Both the position numbers and the translations under genes were made by a program. The notes beneath the pieces are model-generated. The model was not told the DNA's origin. It searched no databases and saw only the letters and a list, made by a program, of their open reading frames with translations. From positions 1-13,189 of the forward strand of contig JAATVS010000532.1 of assembly GCA_014523695.1 (NCBI GenBank): DNA of 13,189 nt. Reading direction: 5' to 3'. Origin of the DNA: Nitrososphaerales archaeon TH5895 (GTDB taxonomy: Archaea > Thermoproteota > Nitrososphaeria > Nitrososphaerales > Nitrososphaeraceae). The number at the start of each line of letters is the position of its first letter. Within the stretch, counting starts at the first letter, position 1. Positions 5,989 through 12,200 of this stretch are shown in pieces.

Positions 5989-8175
5989 TTGACAGAAGAT
6001 AGTGGCTCGAAGGATGATTTCAAGATAGAGAACATTCGCAATGCAAAATCAGAGGTCCATAAAAGCTCAAGCTCCGAAGCAAATACGTTGTCTCGTAGCT
6101 TAGCAAAGACCTCAGATAAAAAGCGATTTAGGGCAACTGACCATTACGATGAATTTGATGGCGTATCCCTGTATAATTCACTTACTACATTACTTCCAAA
6201 AGAAGCATCAATTACGGCTGCACGGTTTGAAGGGCCTAAAATTGCACTGTATACGAAAAACCCCAAATTTGCTCTAACGGAACTTACATTGCATCTATCG
6301 GGTCTCTCCAAGACTATGAAGAAACGGTTTGTAATCCGAACCGACCCCAGCATACGGATTTCGGAAGATTTGACAAGGTCAACAGTTTTGAAGATCGTTC
6401 CAAAGAATGTATCGCTCTCAGCAGCTTTCTGTGACGACGCTACCGGAGAAGTAATTTTGGAGGTAAGTAGTCCCGAAGCGATCACCCCGGCATTGATTAT
6501 CGAAATTGCATCTTCAACAGGTTGGCTAGCACGAACTCGACTTTCTCCGCATATACCATCTGCGAGTATCAAGACAATACACTCAACTTTGAAGGGTTCT
6601 GCGAGGGAGAGAAGCATCTTTTACCAGGAACTAGGACAGAGAATTTTTAGAACTCCGCTTATAGTTGGTGCCCCTAGTTATTTAGCGGGTATCAAGCGGA
6701 GAGGCAATCTAAACTCAGAGGAGCTTCAGACCAATGTTATGCCGATTTCGTCAGAAGCTCCTGCAAGATTTGACAAGACTTCTTTCGGCACTTCTGGCAA
6801 GTCCGAAGTCTTGGTTTTTTGTTTGGGGGGAGTTAAACAAGTCGGTAGGTCATGCTTTGTAGTAGTAACACCTGAAAGCAAGGTTATGTTGGATTGTGGA
6901 ATAAACCCAGGTGAAGCGCTAGGGCTCGATGCATATCCTAGGATAGATTGGTTCCCTTTTACCTTAAATGATCTTGACGCTGTGGTTTTGAGTCATGCAC
7001 ATATTGATCACCAAGGATTCCTGCCAGCACTTTTTAGGTACGGATATAGAGGACCTGTTTATTGTACCGAACCGACCTTGCCTCTTATGACGCTCCTGCA
7101 ATTGGATTCGGTCAAGATTGCAAAGGCTAACGGCAGTTACCTTCCGTACGAGTCTCGGGACGTTTACGAAGTTATCAAGCACTGCGTAACTTTACCATAT
7201 GGCAAACCTACTGATATCTCGCCGGATATTACAATCACCCTTAACAATGCTGGTCATATTATGGGAAGTGCTACAGTGCATTTGAATATATCAGGAGCAC
7301 ACAATATATTATATACTGGTGATTACAAATACGCCAGAACTCAATTACTTGATACTGCTCTTTCAGTTTACCCGAGAGTCGAAACCCTGATTACCGAGAG
7401 CACATATGGCAATACTTCTGATATTATGCCTGATCAAATTTCGGTGTATGACAATTTTACAAGAAGTATAAACCAAACACTTCAACAAGGTGGCAAGGTT
7501 TTGATTCCTGTTCCTGCCGTAGGTAGAGCCCAAGAGATGATGTTGGTGTTGGATAAAGAAATGCGAGAGAGAAACTTGGTCGAATGCCCAATCTATATTG
7601 AAGGAATGATCTCAGAGGCTAGTGCCATTCATATGTCATATGCACACTATCTGGGATTTAATGTGAGAAAATCTGTTTCCTCAGGTGTTAATCCATTTCA
7701 GTCAGAGTATTTTACTCTTGTCAACGGTCCTGGAAAACGGGATGAAATTTTGGAAGACCGCAATCCTTCCATCATAATGGCTACATCGGGGATGCTCGAA
7801 GGTGGGCCATCGGTGGAATACTTTAAATCGATCGCGCCTGTGCGAGGAAACAAGATAATATTTGTTTCGTATCAGATAAATGGAACTCTGGGGAGACGAG
7901 TAATTGATGGCATAATGAACGAAATTGGGATGATGGACAAGAACGGGAAAGTGAAGGTCGTTCCTGTAAATTGTGATACTCAAAGAATAGATGGTTTTAG
8001 TGGTCATAGTGACTTTAACCAAATTATGAATTTTGTGTATCGTGTCAAGCCAAAGAGAGTAATAGTTAATCACGGCGAGAAATCAAAATCGGAGAATATT
8101 GCTAGTTCGATCCATAATAGGTATCACTTAAGAACTTCTGTGCCTGATAACAGAGAAATAATCAAGCTTCGTTAA
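5989..8175 (+). CDS. FttA/aCPSF1-like beta-CASP ribonuclease with degenerate KH region
   Basis: A 728-residue metallo-beta-lactamase/beta-CASP nuclease related to archaeal aCPSF1 (FttA), the CPSF73-like factor that cleaves nascent RNA and terminates transcription. The order is a polar Ser/Lys-rich tail (1-60), a KH-like region (about 61-220), the MBL core with HAHIDH (336-341), AGHIMGSA (421-428) and TGDYKY (443-448), and the beta-CASP part with ESTYG (470-474), GFSGHSD (669-675) and NHGE (694-697). All zinc ligands and catalytic residues are present. Against the roughly 640-residue family form as I recall it, there is an N-terminal extension, a longer linker at about 230-272, and no GxxG loop in the second KH domain (SPEAITPALIIEIA, 161-174). 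It may be a divergent paralogue rather than the main FttA. TTG is the only available start; an in-frame TGA lies at 5980-5982. Confidence 0.9.
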   Translation: MTEDSGSKDDFKIENIRNAKSEVHKSSSSEANTLSRSLAKTSDKKRFRATDHYDEFDGVSLYNSLTTLLPKEASITAARFEGPKIALYTKNPKFALTELTLHLSGLSKTMKKRFVIRTDPSIRISEDLTRSTVLKIVPKNVSLSAAFCDDATGEVILEVSSPEAITPALIIEIASSTGWLARTRLSPHIPSASIKTIHSTLKGSARERSIFYQELGQRIFRTPLIVGAPSYLAGIKRRGNLNSEELQTNVMPISSEAPARFDKTSFGTSGKSEVLVFCLGGVKQVGRSCFVVVTPESKVMLDCGINPGEALGLDAYPRIDWFPFTLNDLDAVVLSHAHIDHQGFLPALFRYGYRGPVYCTEPTLPLMTLLQLDSVKIAKANGSYLPYESRDVYEVIKHCVTLPYGKPTDISPDITITLNNAGHIMGSATVHLNISGAHNILYTGDYKYARTQLLDTALSVYPRVETLITESTYGNTSDIMPDQISVYDNFTRSINQTLQQGGKVLIPVPAVGRAQEMMLVLDKEMRERNLVECPIYIEGMISEASAIHMSYAHYLGFNVRKSVSSGVNPFQSEYFTLVNGPGKRDEILEDRNPSIIMATSGMLEGGPSVEYFKSIAPVRGNKIIFVSYQINGTLGRRVIDGIMNEIGMMDKNGKVKVVPVNCDTQRIDGFSGHSDFNQIMNFVYRVKPKRVIVNHGEKSKSENIASSIHNRYHLRTSVPDNREIIKLR

Positions 8176-8193
8176 GCCACTATTTCCACATAC

Positions 8194-8198
8194 TTTTT
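8194..8198 (+). terminator. possible U-tract terminator after the FttA-like gene
   Basis: T5 in a pyrimidine-rich stretch about 20 bases after the stop codon, just before the promoter of the next small gene. It is short and so only a weak candidate. Confidence 0.25.
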
Positions 8199-8205
8199 AG
8201 CCATG

Positions 8206-8217
8206 TATGTATAACTA
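8206..8217 (+). promoter_or_regulatory. TATA box of the first zinc-finger gene
   Basis: TATGTATAACTA places a TATA-like core 21-28 bases before the TTG at 8234. This fits a leaderless transcript beginning at the 49-codon zinc-finger ORF and supports that ORF being a gene. Confidence 0.4.
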
Positions 8218-8233
8218 AACTGTTGAACTTACG

Positions 8234-8383
8234 TTGGCCATTCGATACAAATGTCTAAATTGTAATATTGTACTTACCGGAGAAGGGGCTTCCAGGCATT
8301 ATCTAGCTAATCCGTCGCATAAGCTGGAGAAGCTCCCTCCACCAATAAAACCTGTTAGGGGTAGCGAAACAAAGAGGTATTGA
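8234..8383 (+). CDS. small C2H2 zinc-finger protein (49 aa)
   Basis: A 49-codon ORF (MAIRYKCLNCNIVL..., TTG start) between the FttA-like gene and the next zinc-finger gene. It carries one clear zinc finger: Cys7-x2-Cys10, then His22-x6-His29, with RHYLANPSHKL forming the helix that supplies the histidines, followed by a Pro/Lys tail (KLPPPIKP). Such single-finger proteins are common in Nitrososphaerota and are presumed to bind nucleic acid or proteins. The TTG start is supported by a TATA-like box 21-28 bases upstream. The motif density and coherent frame make a chance ORF unlikely, although the length is below usual gene-calling cut-offs. Confidence 0.6.
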   Translation: MAIRYKCLNCNIVLTGEGASRHYLANPSHKLEKLPPPIKPVRGSETKRY

Positions 8384-8509
8384 GCCTATTTGAATTTGCC
8401 AGATCTCGTAGGTTTTAATCGACTTGAGTTCCATTGAGTATTGAGAACATCGAGGCCGTGCGTATAAGATGTGGGCGATATACTTCAAGAAAATATACTA
8501 AAGATAACA

Positions 8510-8518
8510 TATTAAAAA
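8510..8518 (+). promoter_or_regulatory. TATA box of the second zinc-finger gene
   Basis: TATTAAAAA is centred 27 bases before the TTG at 8541. It supports a separate, leaderless transcript for the second zinc-finger gene. Confidence 0.45.
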
Positions 8519-8540
8519 TCCCACGAATACATATTGCAGA

Positions 8541-8777
8541 TTGAATTCATACGTCAGCACGAATAAGTGTAATATCTGTTCAATACATATGAACTCTCTA
8601 GGCAAGATATTTGACCACCTTGCCTCAGAACATCATAAAAAGGAAAAATCTGAGCTCGAGGAAGAGCTAAAATTCAGTTGGAATAGCATGAAAAAACAAC
8701 ATGAAATCCCTTCCCTACTTCGTAGCTGGATAAGGGATTTCAATAATGATTTTACTACTGCAAATAACCCAAGATGA
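8541..8777 (+). CDS. small C2H2 zinc-finger protein (78 aa)
   Basis: A 78-residue protein with an N-terminal single C2H2 finger (Cys10-x2-Cys13-x12-His26-x4-His31, in KCNICSIHMNSL...FDHLASEHHKK), followed by a charged Lys/Glu-rich helix (about 33-52) and a C-terminal SLLRSWIRDFNNDF segment. Archaeal proteins of this size with one finger are thought to be nucleic-acid or partner-binding regulators; the target is unknown. TTG at 8541 is chosen because a TATA-like box lies 27 bases upstream and no closer ATG precedes the finger. It follows another zinc-finger gene of similar architecture after 157 bases, and its 3' end overlaps the convergent tauE-like gene by 23 bases. Confidence 0.75.
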   Translation: MNSYVSTNKCNICSIHMNSLGKIFDHLASEHHKKEKSELEEELKFSWNSMKKQHEIPSLLRSWIRDFNNDFTTANNPR

Positions 8778-9519
8778 GTTGGATTGAAATAATAATGAGT
8801 GAAAAAGAGAATAGTGTTGTTAATACCCTCTCACTGATCTTTATAGCGATAAATGACCCTACTTGGGCACCTATTAACGCTCCTAACGCTATCGACCCAG
8901 CGAACACGTAATCTTGCTGGAAGAGAACTGAATGAGTTACAATGCCAGCAACTGAGGTGATCAGTATAGATAGTTGCGAAGTAGCGACTGACTGCTGCAT
9001 TGATAGTCTTCTTACGGCAAACAAGAGAGGAACAAAAATGATCCCTCCTCCTATTCCAAAAAGACTTGATATGAGACCAGCCGCGGAAGATCCGCCGTAC
9101 AGCAAGGTATTTGAAATTAGCCGCCCTCTGTTCTCTTGATTACGTCTGTTCTCGTTTATTGGCTTTCGGACCAATAGATATAAACTCGTTGATATTAACA
9201 AGATGGCAAAATACAATTTGAATTCGTCTGGATTAAGGCTGGAAGAAACTAATGCACCAATGACTGAAAACGGGACAGCAAAAGCTGCAATCTTGATTCC
9301 TATGCTATATCTAATTTTTTTCTTAATTGAATAAGACAGTGTCGATGAGGCTCCAGTTGAAGCGACTGCTAACAAGCTAGTAGAGGCAACTTGTGACGGT
9401 AAAGAGCCGGTGAGAGTAAGAATAGGTGATATTATAATGCCTCCACCCAGTCCGAGCAATGATCCTACTATTCCTGCAGCTATTCCGATGACAAATGTCA
9501 AAAACAGATTTTCTAGCAA
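8755..9519 (-). CDS. TauE/SafE family membrane permease
   Basis: A 254-residue membrane protein of the TauE/SafE (DUF81) family, whose characterised members export sulfite, sulfoacetate or related organosulfur anions; the substrate here cannot be inferred. The family's internal duplication is plain: GIVGSLLGLGGGIIISPIL in the first half (16-34) and GLISSLFGIGGGIIFVPLL in the second (148-166), each opening a set of about four membrane helices. The linker KPINENRRNQENRGR (119-133) is charged and presumably outside the bilayer. The start is TTG at 9519, preceded by an in-frame stop; a minus-strand ATTTATT at 9557-9563 could be its TATA box with a leader of about 14 bases. It is divergent from homoserine dehydrogenase by 106 bases. 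Confidence 0.9.
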   Translation of the reverse strand: MLENLFLTFVIGIAAGIVGSLLGLGGGIIISPILTLTGSLPSQVASTSLLAVASTGASSTLSYSIKKKIRYSIGIKIAAFAVPFSVIGALVSSSLNPDEFKLYFAILLISTSLYLLVRKPINENRRNQENRGRLISNTLLYGGSSAAGLISSLFGIGGGIIFVPLLFAVRRLSMQQSVATSQLSILITSVAGIVTHSVLFQQDYVFAGSIALGALIGAQVGSFIAIKISERVLTTLFSFSLIIISIQLILGYLQ

Positions 9520-9592
9520 AATTTGTGTTAATCGTTCTAATTCACTTCAGGAAAGCAATAAATGGTTTGGTGTGGTATGAAAAAATTTTACG

Positions 9593-9600
9593 TATATTAA
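9593..9600 (+). promoter_or_regulatory. TATA box of homoserine dehydrogenase
   Basis: TATATTAA is centred 30 bases before the TTG at 9626, predicting a leaderless or nearly leaderless mRNA. An ATG at 9619 is followed at once by TAA and cannot be the start. Confidence 0.5.
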
Positions 9601-9625
9601 TTAGAGAACTTCTCTAGAATGTAAG

Positions 9626-10648
9626 TTGCGTATCATCATTTTTGGATTTGGAGTGGTAGGCCAAAGCTTTGTCAAGATACTCCTCTCTAAATCAGCTGAG
9701 CTCTATAGTACGTTTGGTTTGAATCCGAGGGTAGTCGCGTGTGTCGACAGTAATGGTATGGCGATATCTCAAGACGGCTTGGATCTCGGTAGACTCTTGG
9801 ACGCAAAACGTATGAATAAATCTGTGTCGGCGTACCATGAAAAGACGATTTGCCTCAATCCCAGTGATTTGATCGAAAATACCGAGGCTGAAGTAATGGT
9901 TGAAGCTACCCCAACGAATCTTGAGAATGGTGAGCCTGGGATATCTCATATTGTATCTGCAATGAAATCCAAGAAACACGTAATCACAGTGAATAAGGGC
10001 CCATTGGCCCTCGCTTTCTCTTCTTTGCTAGAGTTGTCAAATTATAACAACGTTAGACTCGCCTTCAGTGGGACCGTTGGAGGAGGAACCCCGATTCTGG
10101 AATTCGCGAAAAAATGCTTGAGAGGAGATCGGATACTATCTTTTAGAGGGATCCTCAATGGGACAACTAATTACATCCTTAGCAAGATGGAGGAGGAGGG
10201 ATTCACCTTTCAAGAGGCGCTAGCTGACGCTAAACAGAAAGGATACGCTGAAACGAGTCCTAAGCTAGATATCGAAGGATATGATGCAGCTGCAAAGCTT
10301 GTTATCATGGCTAATTGGATTATGTCAAGGAAGGTCAGTATCGGAGATGTTCCAAGACGCGGTATTTCCGATGTGAATTTAAATATGATAAGAAATGCAC
10401 ACAACAATGGGAAGGCCATTAGATTAATAGCCTACTGCGATAATGATGAGCTTAATGTGATGCCTTTAGAAATTCAACGCGATGATCCGATCTGCGTTAC
10501 TGGAACTCTAAATGCTGTGACATTTTCTTCTGAATATTCGGGAGAGAAAACAATTGTTGGGAGAGGCGCTGGCGGTTTAGAAACCGCCAGCGCGATCCTG
10601 AGAGACTTGATAGAAATTCGCGAATCAATTTCCAATCCCTTTGACTAA
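9626..10648 (+). CDS. hom: homoserine dehydrogenase
   Basis: A 340-residue NAD(P)-dependent enzyme that reduces aspartate semialdehyde to homoserine on the route to threonine, methionine and isoleucine. The Rossmann fold opens with GFGVVG (7-12). NKGPLA (123-128), SGTVGGGTPI (148-157), LNGTTNYIL (177-185) and KGYAETSPKLDIEGYDAAAKL (205-225) are the family blocks. Asp220 and Lys224 match the catalytic Asp/Lys pair known from the yeast enzyme. The C-terminal GRGAGGLETASAILRDL closes the dinucleotide domain. There is no ACT domain, so feedback control by threonine through ACT is not expected. TTG at 9626 is chosen because of the TATA box and an in-frame TAG at 9602-9604. A perfect 13-bp hairpin lies in the 3' part of the coding sequence. 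Confidence 0.95.
   Translation: MRIIIFGFGVVGQSFVKILLSKSAELYSTFGLNPRVVACVDSNGMAISQDGLDLGRLLDAKRMNKSVSAYHEKTICLNPSDLIENTEAEVMVEATPTNLENGEPGISHIVSAMKSKKHVITVNKGPLALAFSSLLELSNYNNVRLAFSGTVGGGTPILEFAKKCLRGDRILSFRGILNGTTNYILSKMEEEGFTFQEALADAKQKGYAETSPKLDIEGYDAAAKLVIMANWIMSRKVSIGDVPRRGISDVNLNMIRNAHNNGKAIRLIAYCDNDELNVMPLEIQRDDPICVTGTLNAVTFSSEYSGEKTIVGRGAGGLETASAILRDLIEIRESISNPFD
10566..10593. repeat. perfect 13-bp GC-rich inverted repeat inside hom
   Basis: GCGCTGGCGGTTT (10566-10578) and AAACCGCCAGCGC (10581-10593) are exact reverse complements separated by only two bases (AG). The segment encodes the conserved GAGGLETASA motif, so the amino acids are constrained, but the codon choices complete a perfect and unusually GC-rich stem in AT-rich surroundings. 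It would form a strong hairpin or cruciform about 55 bases before the stop codon. Confidence 0.8.
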
Positions 10649-10741
10649 CTGATTTAAGGATAACCTGAAAAATAATGATTCCCTCTTTATGTAGCCAATC
10701 TTTACACAAGCCTCCGAACTATGCATCATGAATGTCAAAAG

Positions 10742-10749
10742 AAATAATA
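10742..10749 (+). promoter_or_regulatory. TATA-like box of the DUF47-endA pair
   Basis: AAATAATA is centred 29 bases before the ATG at 10775. Together with the 126-base gap after hom, it suggests that the DUF47-endA pair is transcribed separately from hom. Confidence 0.35.
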
Positions 10750-10774
10750 GCCAGCGACTCGTGTTTGTTCCTTA

Positions 10775-11428
10775 ATGTATAGCGGGGAGTTGGAGGTTCA
10801 AGCCAAACGGAAGACCCTTGCTATACTTCATGATGAAATTGGCAAGATCTTAAACTCTGCGAGAGAACTATCTTTGTTAGGCAAAAGTATCACAAAGGGT
10901 CTGACTCATGAAATTCAACCCACTTTGGACAGAATGAGAATAGTTGAAGAGGAGGTGGATAATCTTAGGAGGCGTGTGACAAGAGAGGTTGCAGAAATCG
11001 GAAGTCTGATGGTGTACAGAGAGGATGTACTAAGGACAGCATATATTATGGACGATATCGCGGGTTACATAAGTGGTGTAGCCTTTAGGCTTGCGAACAT
11101 GAAAGTAGACGTCATCATGATGGGAAGATTCGCAGAAGACATTAACGAGTTGATAGGTATGGTGGTTGACGCTACATTCAAACTCAATGAAATGGCAAGA
11201 GCACTGAGTATCAATCCTTCTAGTACTATTGAGCTCGCACATGAAGTTCAAAGGTTAGAAAGATTGGTAGATGATAGACATAGGAGTCTAATAATAAAAG
11301 CAATGAACGAAATATCTGTAACCAAAGATTTGCTCCTATTGAAGGATGCGATAGAAGGGATAGAAGGTATGGCTGATAAGTGCCAGGAAGCGTCTGATTC
11401 TTTAACTATCCTAGCTTTGAGTATGTGA
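10775..11428 (+). CDS. DUF47 / PhoU-like protein
   Basis: A 217-residue, almost entirely helical protein of the DUF47 family, distant relatives of the phosphate-signalling protein PhoU. Acidic metal-binding-like motifs occur in each half: EEEVDNLRRRV (58-68) with REDVLRTAYIMDDIAGYI (82-99), and LERLVDDRH (161-169) with DAIEGIEGMADKCQEASDSL (191-210). Some DUF47 genes are paired with PiT phosphate transporters; no transporter is present here, so a phosphate role is not supported by context. ATG at 10775 follows a TATA-like box. Its TGA stop overlaps the endA start by one base (TGATG), indicating co-transcription and translational coupling. Confidence 0.8.
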   Translation: MYSGELEVQAKRKTLAILHDEIGKILNSARELSLLGKSITKGLTHEIQPTLDRMRIVEEEVDNLRRRVTREVAEIGSLMVYREDVLRTAYIMDDIAGYISGVAFRLANMKVDVIMMGRFAEDINELIGMVVDATFKLNEMARALSINPSSTIELAHEVQRLERLVDDRHRSLIIKAMNEISVTKDLLLLKDAIEGIEGMADKCQEASDSLTILALSM

Positions 11429-11982
11429 TGGGTAAACCAGTTCTAGGACAACTGATCGAAAATAGGATAATTATTTGGAGTATCGAAGAATCCCGTACTC
11501 TCTTTGGCAATGGTTATTTCGGTAAGCCGATTGGGATCTCGAAACCTAAAGGAACCGAATTTGATGTTCCAATAATTCTTGACCTAATTGAGGGTTGTTA
11601 TCTTGTGGAGAGTGGGGAATTATTTATTCTTTCGAAATCTGCAAAAGCAATTTCCTTCAGGAGAATTAAGACTTTGTGTAGAAAGCAGTATGACAATTTT
11701 GATGCAAAATACCTTGTGTTTAAAGTGTTAAAAGACAAGGGCTACATTGTTTCGCCCGGCATAAAGTTTGGCTGCGACTTTGCCGTGTATGAGCGAGGAC
11801 CTGGCATAGATCATGCTCCTTTTTTGATATCAGTATACGTTCCAGCTACAAACATTACTGCCACTTCGATAGTCCTTAGTGGAAGGTTGGCCACTACGGT
11901 AAAGAAGCAGTTTATTCTTGCGTGTCCTAGGCTAAAGAAAAGACAAGTACATTTCATAGGTATAGACTGGTGGCGGGCATAA
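11428..11982 (+). CDS. endA: tRNA-intron endonuclease
   Basis: A 184-residue tRNA splicing endonuclease, which cuts both exon-intron junctions at bulge-helix-bulge motifs in pre-tRNA. The catalytic C-terminal domain has KFGCDFAVYERGPGIDHAPF with the general-base Tyr121 and His129, then RLATTVKKQFILA with the catalytic Lys most likely Lys160; the three residues correspond to the Tyr-His-Lys triad of the M. jannaschii enzyme. The N-terminal domain (about 1-85) has the usual YLVESGELFILSKSAKAISF beta-helix block. The length is that of the single-domain type, which acts as a homotetramer or with a second subunit. ATG at 11428 is preferred; a GTG one codon upstream (11425) is an alternative. It overlaps the DUF47 gene as TGATG. 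Confidence 0.93.
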   Translation: MGKPVLGQLIENRIIIWSIEESRTLFGNGYFGKPIGISKPKGTEFDVPIILDLIEGCYLVESGELFILSKSAKAISFRRIKTLCRKQYDNFDAKYLVFKVLKDKGYIVSPGIKFGCDFAVYERGPGIDHAPFLISVYVPATNITATSIVLSGRLATTVKKQFILACPRLKKRQVHFIGIDWWRA

Positions 11983-12200
11983 ATGTCAAACTCTTGTAAA
12001 GTCTAATATTTGGATACCATTAAAGGATACACAACAATAAAATATCGAGACTATTGAATATGTTTCTGTTTCAGTTTGTAGGTACCCAACACAAATCGTT
12101 CGAATAATTCAATAACTAAATAGAATTGCTAGTTTATAACAAACTCCCTATTTAACCAGCCTATTTTACTAGCGGCCAGCAATATAGAATCAGATTAAAG

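Noticed and set aside
8303..8488. 61-codon minus-strand ORF opposite and downstream of the 49-codon zinc-finger gene.
   Set aside because: No motif or promoter supports it, and the plus strand in the same place carries a clear zinc-finger frame.
9520..9625. Riboswitch or attenuator in the divergent tauE-hom intergenic region.
   Set aside because: Both genes appear to be leaderless or have very short leaders, leaving no room for one.
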